Origin: Solirubrobacteraceae bacterium
GTDB lineage: Bacteria; Actinomycetota; Thermoleophilia; Solirubrobacterales; Solirubrobacteraceae
Reading direction: 5' to 3'
Assembly (NCBI GenBank): GCA_025928415.1
Contig: JAICJK010000020.1
Location: 1-13,888 of the forward strand
Length of the DNA: 13,888 bases
In this document: piece after piece, positions 5,950 through 12,002 of the stretch
Numbering within the stretch: the stretch's first letter is position 1
How the letters are laid out: each line of letters opens with the position of its first letter
Program-made: the position numbers and the translations under genes
Notes under the pieces: model-generated
Told to the model about the DNA's origin: nothing
The model's input: the letters and a program-made list of their open reading frames with translations, nothing else
The model's database searches: none

Positions 5950-6480
5950 CGCGCGCGGGGGCGGCTCGCTCGTGCGCGCCGGGTCGTCGCCGCGACCGCC
6001 CGGAACCTCCCATTCCGGCGGCTCGATGGTCCCGGGCACCTCGGCCGGCGCGGCGCCGCGGTCCCGGCGGCTGTTGCGGCCGCGGGCCTTGCGCCCCCCG
6101 CGCCCGCGCTCGCCTGCGTCGGTCGCCGGCTGGAAGCGCGTCGCGATCGTGAGCAGCAGCAGGACGATCCCGGCGACGATGAAGACGGCCGTGGGCGCGC
6201 CCTCGTGGCTGAAGCCGAACAGGAACGGCGCCGCGACGAACACGCAGGCCAGAGCGACGTCGAGGACGAGGCTCGCAGCCAGCGGGACGGCCCTGCTCAG
6301 GCCGGTCGGGCCCTGGCTCACCGCGGCGAGCGTCAGGAGCACGAGCCCAGCGATGATCGAGGCGGCCTTGGCGGCGTCGGACTCATAGGAGAGCAGGAAG
6401 GGCGCCGCGACGAGAAAGGCGCCCAACAGGTACTGGAGCAGCCCGTAGACGACGCGGGGGATCGGGCCTTGGCGGAGCAT
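5947..6480 (-). CDS. Four-helix membrane protein with internal duplication (SPW-repeat-like)
   Basis: A 177-residue integral membrane protein with hydrophobic segments at about residues 10-31, 37-56, 67-90 and 96-114, followed by a 60-residue Arg/Gly/Pro-rich tail that should be disordered and probably cytoplasmic. The two halves of the membrane part are related: VAAPFLLSYE...IIAGLVLLTLA (24-52) against VAAPFLFGFSHE...IVAGIVLLLLT (82-111), so the protein is a duplicated two-helix module. The pattern recalls SPW-repeat proteins, but the defining Ser-Pro-Trp is not there, so the assignment is tentative. I chose the ATG at 6480; a TTG at 6513 would add 11 polar residues and neither has a strong ribosome-binding site. 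It lies 50 bp downstream of the glutaredoxin gene on the same strand, so the two may be cotranscribed. Function unknown. Confidence 0.7.
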   Translation of the reverse strand: MLRQGPIPRVVYGLLQYLLGAFLVAAPFLLSYESDAAKAASIIAGLVLLTLAAVSQGPTGLSRAVPLAASLVLDVALACVFVAAPFLFGFSHEGAPTAVFIVAGIVLLLLTIATRFQPATDAGERGRGGRKARGRNSRRDRGAAPAEVPGTIEPPEWEVPGGRGDDPARTSEPPPRA

Positions 6481-6530
6481 GTCGTCCAGATGCCCGCGCG
6501 CGGAGCGCCGCAACCGCGGCCCGGGCGACG

Positions 6531-6791
6531 TCAGGCCGCGGCGGCCAGCAGCTGCTGCAGGCGCCCGGAGCGGTCGGCGGCCAGGGTCTCCTGGAAGCCG
6601 CCCACGAGCTCGTCGCCGATCAGCACCTGCGGGAAGGTCAGCATCCCGGTGCGCTGGGAGAGCTGCGCGCGACCGTCCGCGTCGCGTGCCAGATTGATCT
6701 CCTCGTACTGGACGTCGCGCGCGTCGAGGAGCTGCTTCACGCGCACGCAGAACGGACAGGCATCGGTGGTGTAGAGGGTGATGGAAGGCAC
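6531..6791 (-). CDS. Glutaredoxin family protein
   Basis: An 86-residue thioredoxin-fold thiol-disulfide oxidoreductase of the cytoplasm. The dithiol active site CPFC is at C12 and C15 in TTDACPFCVRVK. The cis-Pro loop is TFP (52-54) rather than the usual TVP, and the GG of the glutathione-type binding loop is at 64-65 (VGGFQE). Length is typical for a single-domain glutaredoxin. The start is the GTG at 6791, directly before PSITLYTT, where the first strand should begin; a longer reading would run into recO on the opposite strand. Actinobacteria often use mycothiol instead of glutathione and have related mycoredoxins, so the actual reductant is uncertain. A TATACT hexamer sits 7 bases upstream of the GTG, suggesting a leaderless message. 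The gene is divergent from recO with 15 bp between start codons. Confidence 0.88.
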   Translation of the reverse strand: MPSITLYTTDACPFCVRVKQLLDARDVQYEEINLARDADGRAQLSQRTGMLTFPQVLIGDELVGGFQETLAADRSGRLQQLLAAAA

Positions 6792-6798
6792 TTCAGAA

Positions 6799-6804
6799 AG
6801 TATA
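6799..6804 (-). promoter_or_regulatory. -10 element TATACT of the glutaredoxin gene
   Basis: On the minus strand, TATACT is a near-consensus -10 hexamer and ends 7 bases before the GTG at 6791. Transcription would begin at or next to the start codon, giving a leaderless mRNA. It lies inside the 15-bp space between two divergent genes, in one of the few AT-rich spots of the window. The -35 region would lie within recO and shows no good consensus match. Confidence 0.5.
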
Positions 6805-6806
6805 GC

Positions 6807-7544
6807 GTGGCAGGAGCGCTGAAGACCCAGGGCATCGTGCTGCGCTCGATGCGCTACGGCGAGGCCGATCGCATCCTGCACCTGTACACGCCCGACCGCG
6901 GCCGCCTCGGCGCGATCGCCAAGGGCGTGCGCAAGACCCGCAGCCGCTTCGGCGGGCGCCTGGAGCCGTTCTTCCGCTCGAACTTCATCCTGCACGAGGG
7001 CCGCTCCGACCTGCTCACCGTGACCGGCGTGGAGACCGTCGACGCCCACGCGCGCCTGCGCGCCGACGGCCCCGCCCTGGACGCCGCGGCCCGGGCCTGC
7101 GATGCGGTGGGCCGCCTGTTCGACACCGCCGAGGGCAACCCTCCGGTCTTCCACCTGCTGGCCAACGAGCTCGCGCTGCTCGACGCGGCCCCGTCCGCGG
7201 CGTCCCCGGGGCACGCCACGCACGCCAACCAGCTCGCCTTCCGGCTGAAGCTGCTGCTCGCGTCAGGGATCGCGCCGCAGCTCGCGGCGTGCGCGGCCTG
7301 CGGGGAGCCCGACCACCTCGTGGCCTTCTCCGGGGCCGCCGGCGGCGTGGTCTGCAGCGCCTGCGAGGCCGGCGCCTTCCGCCTCGACGCCGAAGCGCAC
7401 GCCTTCCTGGCCGACGCGCTCGGGCGCCCCCTGGCCCAGGTGCCCAGTGCGCCCGAGCGCGCGCTGCGCCAGGCCGAGCGCGCGATCGCCGAGACGGTCG
7501 AGCACCACGCGCACACACGTCTGCGGGCCGCCCGCGCGGGGTAG
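6807..7544 (+). CDS. recO: DNA repair protein RecO
   Basis: RecO helps load RecA onto single-stranded DNA in the RecFOR pathway of gap repair and also anneals strands. The 245-residue length is normal. The N-terminal OB fold is recognisable (KTQGIVLRSMRYGEADRIL at 6-24, then TPDRGRLGAIAKGVRK at 28-43). The following helical domain carries a four-Cys zinc site: C162 and C165 (CAACG), C183 and C186 (CSAC). The GTG at 6807 is the only start that keeps the OB fold complete. There is no Shine-Dalgarno. The spacing to the divergent glutaredoxin gene is 15 bp, so its promoter must either overlap that gene or give a leaderless message. recO near ppdK, dgt and dnaG follows an order known from other Gram-positive bacteria, where glyQS usually lies between. 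Confidence 0.93.
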   Translation: MAGALKTQGIVLRSMRYGEADRILHLYTPDRGRLGAIAKGVRKTRSRFGGRLEPFFRSNFILHEGRSDLLTVTGVETVDAHARLRADGPALDAAARACDAVGRLFDTAEGNPPVFHLLANELALLDAAPSAASPGHATHANQLAFRLKLLLASGIAPQLAACAACGEPDHLVAFSGAAGGVVCSACEAGAFRLDAEAHAFLADALGRPLAQVPSAPERALRQAERAIAETVEHHAHTRLRAARAG

Positions 7545-7547
7545 CAT
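7542..7547 (+). promoter_or_regulatory. Possible -10 element for ppdK
   Basis: TAGCAT (TANNNT pattern) lies 10 bp before the ppdK ATG, and its first three bases are the recO stop codon. It would give a leader of about 3-5 bases. GCGGGG (7536-7541) and CCCCGC (7550-7555) flank it and could pair around it. No -35 is evident. Confidence 0.35.
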
Positions 7548-7557
7548 CGCCCCGCCG

Positions 7558-10251
7558 ATGCCCGCCTCCAGCCCCGTCGCCACCACCTGGATCGTCCCGT
7601 TCGCGCAGGGCTCCCGCGAGATGCGCGAGCTGCTGGGCGGCAAGGGCGCCAACGTCGCCGAGATGACCCGCCTGCTCGGGGCCGACCGCGTCCCGGCCGG
7701 GTTCACGATCACCACCGAGGCGTGCGTCGCCTACATGGGCGCCGGGCGCACGCTGCCCGACGGCCTGGCCGAGCAGGTCCGCGCTGCGCTCGACGACCTC
7801 GAGCGCCAGGCCGGCAAGCGGCTCGGCGACCCCGAGGACCCGCTGCTCGTGTCCGTGCGCTCCGGCGCCCGCGAGTCGATGCCGGGGATGATGGACACGG
7901 TCCTCAACCTCGGGCTCAACGACCGCAGCGTCGAGGGCCTGGCCGCCCGCACCGGCAACGAGCGCTTCGCCTGGGACTCCTACCGCCGCTTCGTCCAGAT
8001 GTACGGCAACGTGGTCGTCGGCCTGGCCGGCGAGGATCTCGAGGCCCGCATCAAGGCCGCCAAGCGCGAGCGGGGCGTCGAGCTCGACACCGAGCTCGAC
8101 GCGGACGCGCTGCGGGAGCTCACCCGCGCCTTCCAGGGGCTCTACGACTTCCCGCAGGACCCGCAGGCCCAGCTCGACGGGGCGATCCGGGCGGTCTTCG
8201 ACTCGTGGCTCGGCGAGCGCGCGGTGCAGTACCGGCGCATCAACCGCATCCCCGACGACTGGGGCACCGCGGTCAACGTCCAGCAGATGGTCTTCGGCAA
8301 CAAGGGCGAGACCTCCGGCTCCGGGGTCGCGTTCTCCCGCGACGAGGTGACCGGCGCCCCTGAGCCCTCCGGGGACTTCCTCGTCGACGCCCAGGGCGAG
8401 GACGTCGTCTCCGGCGTGCGCAACACGCAGGACATCGCCGACCTCGCCACCGCGATGCCCGAGGCCCACGCGCAGCTCATGGAGATCCTGCGCACGCTGG
8501 AGGCGCACTACAAGGACATGCAGGACACGGAGTTCACCGTGGAGGAGGGGCGCCTCTACATGCTGCAGACCCGCAACGCCAAGCGCCCGGCCCAGGCCGC
8601 GGTGCGCTTCGCCGTCGACGCCGTGGCCGAGGGGCTGCTCACCAGGCCCGAGGCGCTCACCACGATCGACGCCGCCTCGCTGGACGCGCTGCTGCACCCG
8701 ACGTTCACCGAGGGCGAGCCCTTCGACGTCCTGGCCACCGGCGTGGCCGCCTCGCCCGGCGCCGCCAAAGGCGCGATCGTCTTCACCGCCCAGGCCGCCG
8801 TGGACGCCGCGGCCCGCGGCGAGGCCGTCGTGCTCGTGCGGCCGTTCACCGAGGCCGGCGACGTCGCGGGCTTCCACGCCGCGCGGGGCATCGTGACCTC
8901 CGAGGGCGGCAAGGCCTCCCACGCGGCGCTCGTGGCGCGCGGCATGGGCCGTCCCGCGGTCACCGGCGCCGGCGACCTGGAGATCGACCTCGCCGCCCGC
9001 GAGGTCCGGGCGGGCGGGACCGTCCTGCGCGAGGGCGACCTGATCGCGATCGACGGGACCACGGGCCGCATCACCACCGACGACGTCCCGCTCGGCGACC
9101 CGCCCGTCTCCGAGCACTTCGAGACCGTCCTGGCCTGGGCCGACGAGCTGCGCACGCTTGGGGTGCGCGCCAACGCCGACACGCCCGAGGACGCCGGCAA
9201 GGCGCGCGGGTTCGGGGCCGAGGGCATCGGGCTGTGCCGGACCGAGCACATGTTCCTCGGCGAGCGCCAGCCGCTGATGGCCGCGGTCATCCTCGCGGGC
9301 GACGACGCCGAGCGCGACGCCTGCCTGGAGAAGCTGCGCCCGCTGCAGGAGGAGGACTTCGCGGGGCTGTTCGCGGCGATGGAGGGCCGGCCCGTGACGA
9401 TCCGGCTGCTCGACCCGCCGCTGCACGAGTTCCTGCCCCAGCGCCACGTCGTCGAGCAGGAGCTCGAGCGGGCGCGCGCCGAGGGCTCCGGCGAGCTCGC
9501 GCGCCTCGAGCAGACCCTGGAGCGGGTCAGCGCCCTGCAGGAGACCAACCCGATGCTCGGGACCCGCGGCGTGCGCCTCGGGATCCTGCACCCCGACATC
9601 TACGCGATGCAGGTCCGCGCGATCTTCGCCGCCGCCGTCCGCGTCCGGGACGCCGGCGACCGGGGCGCCCCGGGGGCGCTGCCGTCCTTCGAGATCATGG
9701 TCCCGCTCGTCGACTACGAGATGGAGCTCGAGCTGATGCGCGAGATGATCGAGCGCCTCGGGGCCGAGCACGGCCTGACGGCGGGGAAGGACTACCTCGT
9801 CGGGACGATGATCGAGCTGCCCCGCGCGTGCTTCCAGGCCGACCGGATCGCCGCGCACGCCGACTTCTTCTCCTTCGGCACCAACGACCTGACGCAGACG
9901 GCGCTCGGGTTCTCGCGCGACGACATCGAGGGGCGGATCCTCGCGCGCTACCTGGAGACGCGGATCCTCGACCGCTCGCCGTTCGAGACGCTCGACACGC
10001 CCGGCGTCGGGCAGATGCTGCGGATGGGCGCCTGGCTCGGCCGCAAGGCCCGGCCCGGCCTGGAGCTCGGCGTCTGCGGCGAGCACGGCGGCGACCCCGA
10101 CTCGATCGACTTCTTCCACCGCTCGGGCATCGACTACGTCTCCTGCTCGCCGTTCCGCGTCCCGATCGCGCGGGTCGCCGCGGCGCAGGCGGCGATCCGG
10201 GCGCAGGAGGCGCAGGACGCGCGCGACGCCGGCGACGCGCACGACGCCTAG
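7558..10251 (+). CDS. ppdK: Pyruvate, phosphate dikinase
   Basis: Catalyses the reversible conversion of pyruvate, ATP and phosphate to phosphoenolpyruvate, AMP and pyrophosphate. The 897-residue protein has all three domains: N-terminal ATP-grasp (LGGKGANVAEM at 26-36; SMPGMMDTV further on), the swivelling phosphohistidine domain, and the C-terminal PEP/pyruvate barrel. The catalytic His is H455 in GGKASHAALVARGMG, the same number as in the Clostridium symbiosum enzyme. The barrel carries FGTNDLTQ (773-780) and C840 in GVCGEHGG. Position 453, where the family usually has the Thr phosphorylated by its regulatory kinase (PDRP), is Ala here. The ATG at 7558 is chosen over a GTG at 7447, which lies inside recO and adds a non-homologous Arg/Ser-rich stretch. 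The last 20 residues are an Ala/Asp-rich tail. It starts 13 bp after the recO stop. Confidence 0.96.
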   Translation: MPASSPVATTWIVPFAQGSREMRELLGGKGANVAEMTRLLGADRVPAGFTITTEACVAYMGAGRTLPDGLAEQVRAALDDLERQAGKRLGDPEDPLLVSVRSGARESMPGMMDTVLNLGLNDRSVEGLAARTGNERFAWDSYRRFVQMYGNVVVGLAGEDLEARIKAAKRERGVELDTELDADALRELTRAFQGLYDFPQDPQAQLDGAIRAVFDSWLGERAVQYRRINRIPDDWGTAVNVQQMVFGNKGETSGSGVAFSRDEVTGAPEPSGDFLVDAQGEDVVSGVRNTQDIADLATAMPEAHAQLMEILRTLEAHYKDMQDTEFTVEEGRLYMLQTRNAKRPAQAAVRFAVDAVAEGLLTRPEALTTIDAASLDALLHPTFTEGEPFDVLATGVAASPGAAKGAIVFTAQAAVDAAARGEAVVLVRPFTEAGDVAGFHAARGIVTSEGGKASHAALVARGMGRPAVTGAGDLEIDLAAREVRAGGTVLREGDLIAIDGTTGRITTDDVPLGDPPVSEHFETVLAWADELRTLGVRANADTPEDAGKARGFGAEGIGLCRTEHMFLGERQPLMAAVILAGDDAERDACLEKLRPLQEEDFAGLFAAMEGRPVTIRLLDPPLHEFLPQRHVVEQELERARAEGSGELARLEQTLERVSALQETNPMLGTRGVRLGILHPDIYAMQVRAIFAAAVRVRDAGDRGAPGALPSFEIMVPLVDYEMELELMREMIERLGAEHGLTAGKDYLVGTMIELPRACFQADRIAAHADFFSFGTNDLTQTALGFSRDDIEGRILARYLETRILDRSPFETLDTPGVGQMLRMGAWLGRKARPGLELGVCGEHGGDPDSIDFFHRSGIDYVSCSPFRVPIARVAAAQAAIRAQEAQDARDAGDAHDA

Positions 10252-10262
10252 CGCCTGTCACG

Positions 10263-10293
10263 CGGGCGCGGCGGCACCGCGTCCCCGCGCCCG
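10263..10293 (+). terminator. Hairpin between ppdK and dgt
   Basis: CGGGCGCGG (10263-10271) and CCGCGCCCG (10285-10293) form a perfect 9-bp stem with a 13-base loop, 11 bp after the ppdK stop. There is no T-run. It may end or slow ppdK transcription; in DNA of this GC content such stems also occur by chance. Confidence 0.35.
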
Positions 10294-10312
10294 GGTCGCG
10301 CCGCGGGGATGG

Positions 10313-10318
10313 GACAAT
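10313..10318 (+). promoter_or_regulatory. Possible -10 element for dgt
   Basis: GACAAT ends 6 bases before the GTG at 10325 and resembles a -10 hexamer, in one of the less GC-rich spots of the spacer. A start at the GTG itself would make the dgt message leaderless. No -35 is evident. Confidence 0.35.
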
Positions 10319-10324
10319 GACGGG

Positions 10325-11365
10325 GTGGATCCCCACGCACACCCCGGCCCCGTGGCCCGCGCCTACGCGCAGCGGCGCCGGGCGTGGGAGGCCGAGGCGC
10401 TGCACGAGCGCGCGACGCCGTCCTACCCGGCGCGCCGCGCCGGCCCCGAGGAGGACTGCGGCCTGCGCACGCCGCTGCAGCGCGACCGCGACCGCATCGT
10501 GCACTCCAAGGCCTTCCGCCGCCTCAAGCACAAGACCCAGGTCTTCGTGGCGCCCGAGGGCGACCACTACCGCACGCGGCTGACCCACACGCTCGAGGTC
10601 ACGCAGATCTCGCGCACCGTGGGGCGCGCGCTGCGGCTCAACGAGGACCTGGTGGAGGCCATCGGGCTCGGCCACGACCTCGGGCACGCGCCGTTCGGCC
10701 ACATCGGCGAGGCGTTCCTCGACGATGCGCTGCGCGAGCGCTTCGGCCGCGGCTTTCGCCACTACGAGCACTCGCTGCGCGTCGTCGACGTCCTCGAGCG
10801 CGACGGCCGCGGGCTGAACCTCACCGAGGATGTGCGCGACGGGATCCTCTGCCACTCCGGCCGCGCGCCGCTGCCGCGGACGCTGGAGGGGCGGATCGTC
10901 CGGCTCGTCGACCGGATCGCCTACATCAACCACGACATCGACGACGCCGTGCGCGCCGGCGTGCTGGACGAGCGCGACCTGCCCGCCGAGCCGATCGCCG
11001 TGCTCGGCGACCGCGGCTCGCAGCGCATCGACCGCCTCGTGCACGACCTGGTCGAGCACTCCGACGTCGCCGGGGACATCGTCCAGGGCCCCGAGGCGGG
11101 GGAGGCGATGGGCGCGCTGCGGGACTTCATGTTCGAGCACGTCTACCTCGGCCCGGCCGCGCGGCGCGAGCACGCGAAGATCGAGACCGTGATCCGGACG
11201 CTGTTCGACCACTACGCCGGCCTGCCCGGCGGCCCGCCGGACGGCGGCGGCGCGCCCGGCGCGGACCTGCCGCAGCGGGTGACCGACTACGTCGCCGGCA
11301 TGACCGACCGCTACTGCATCCGCGCGTTCGAGGCGCTCGCGGTGCCCGATGCCTTCGCCCTCTGA
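10325..11365 (+). CDS. dgt: dGTPase-like HD-domain dNTP triphosphohydrolase
   Basis: Predicted to cleave deoxynucleoside triphosphates, in this family often dGTP, to the deoxynucleoside and triphosphate, helping to set dNTP pools. The 346-residue length fits the short form of the family. The conserved front motif LQRDRDRIVHSKAFRRLKHK is at 51-70 (the family signature). The HD metal site is formed by H88 (RLTHTLEV), H117-D118 (GLGHDLGHAPFGH) and a later Asp in VDRIAYINHDIDD (196-207). The stretch at about 297-310 is a Gly/Pro-rich loop. The start GTG at 10325 leaves about 50 poorly conserved residues before the signature; an alternative start could not be excluded, but no other obvious one is better. 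Its stop overlaps the next gene by 17 bp. dgt just before dnaG is common in Actinobacteria and Firmicutes, and links dNTP supply with replication. Confidence 0.9.
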   Translation: MDPHAHPGPVARAYAQRRRAWEAEALHERATPSYPARRAGPEEDCGLRTPLQRDRDRIVHSKAFRRLKHKTQVFVAPEGDHYRTRLTHTLEVTQISRTVGRALRLNEDLVEAIGLGHDLGHAPFGHIGEAFLDDALRERFGRGFRHYEHSLRVVDVLERDGRGLNLTEDVRDGILCHSGRAPLPRTLEGRIVRLVDRIAYINHDIDDAVRAGVLDERDLPAEPIAVLGDRGSQRIDRLVHDLVEHSDVAGDIVQGPEAGEAMGALRDFMFEHVYLGPAARREHAKIETVIRTLFDHYAGLPGGPPDGGGAPGADLPQRVTDYVAGMTDRYCIRAFEALAVPDAFAL

Positions 11366-12002
11366 GCTCCAGCCCGGCCTGTTCTCCTGGCAGCGCCGCC
11401 ACCCCGAGTGGCACCCGCCCGGCTTCCAGCGCGTCGCCTCCTACGCGCTCGTGGGCGCCGGCGGCACGCTGCTGATCGACCCGCTGCTCGACCCCGGCGA
11501 GCCCGGCCTGCTGGACGACGTCGTCGCGGGCCCCGTCCGGATCCTGATCACGCTGCCCTACCACACGCGCAGCGCCGAGCCGCTCGCCGAGCGCTACGGG
11601 GCGAGCATCCACGGGCACCCGAACGTGGCCTCGCGGCTGCGCGACGGCGCGCGCTTCGCGGCGCTGTCGCCGGGGGCGGCGCTCGACGGGGTGCGCGCCT
11701 TCGCCGTCGGCAGCCCGCGGCGCACCGAGCTGCCGCTCCACCTCGAGGCCGCCCGCGCGCTGGCCTTCGGCGACGTGGTGATCGAGCGCGACGGCGCGCT
11801 GCGCGTCTGGGTCCAGCAGCCGCTGACCGCCAAGCGCCTGGACTGGTACGAGCGCCGCTACAAGCCGACGCTGGCCCGGATCGTCGAGGCCGTGCCCGAC
11901 GTCGAGCGCGTCCTGGTGACCCACGGCGAGCCCGTCCTGCGCGACGGCCACGCCGGGCTGCGCGCCGCGCTCGACGCCCCGCCCTTCCACCGCGGCTCCT
12001 GA
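11349..12002 (+). CDS. Degenerate metallo-beta-lactamase-fold protein
   Basis: A 217-residue protein with the outline of the MBL fold but not its main metal site. SYALVGAGGTLLIDPLL (31-47) matches the opening strands. Where active enzymes have HxHxDH, this one has TLPYHTRSAE (68-77), so most ligands are gone. A GD at 141-142 and THG at 191-193 sit where the later Asp and His ligands normally lie. I recall actinobacterial relatives with an H-x-R-S in place of the metal motif, so the loss is probably an old family feature, not recent decay; the frame is intact. It overlaps dgt by 17 bp and its stop shares one base with the dnaG ATG, so all three are likely cotranslated from one message. Its biochemical role is unknown; a structural, binding or altered-hydrolase role are all open. 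Confidence 0.75.
   Translation: MPSPSELQPGLFSWQRRHPEWHPPGFQRVASYALVGAGGTLLIDPLLDPGEPGLLDDVVAGPVRILITLPYHTRSAEPLAERYGASIHGHPNVASRLRDGARFAALSPGAALDGVRAFAVGSPRRTELPLHLEAARALAFGDVVIERDGALRVWVQQPLTAKRLDWYERRYKPTLARIVEAVPDVERVLVTHGEPVLRDGHAGLRAALDAPPFHRGS

Noticed and set aside
7447..7557. GTG start for ppdK inside recO
   Set aside because: It adds 37 Arg/Ser-rich residues with no likeness to PPDK; ATG 7558 gives H455, the family numbering.
7015..10242. A very long minus-strand open frame (about 1075 codons) antisense to recO and ppdK
   Set aside because: It exists because the GC-rich codon bias removes stop codons on the opposite strand. Its composition (Arg, Gly, Ala, Val, His, Gln) is shapeless, and the + strand encodes unmistakable RecO and PPDK.
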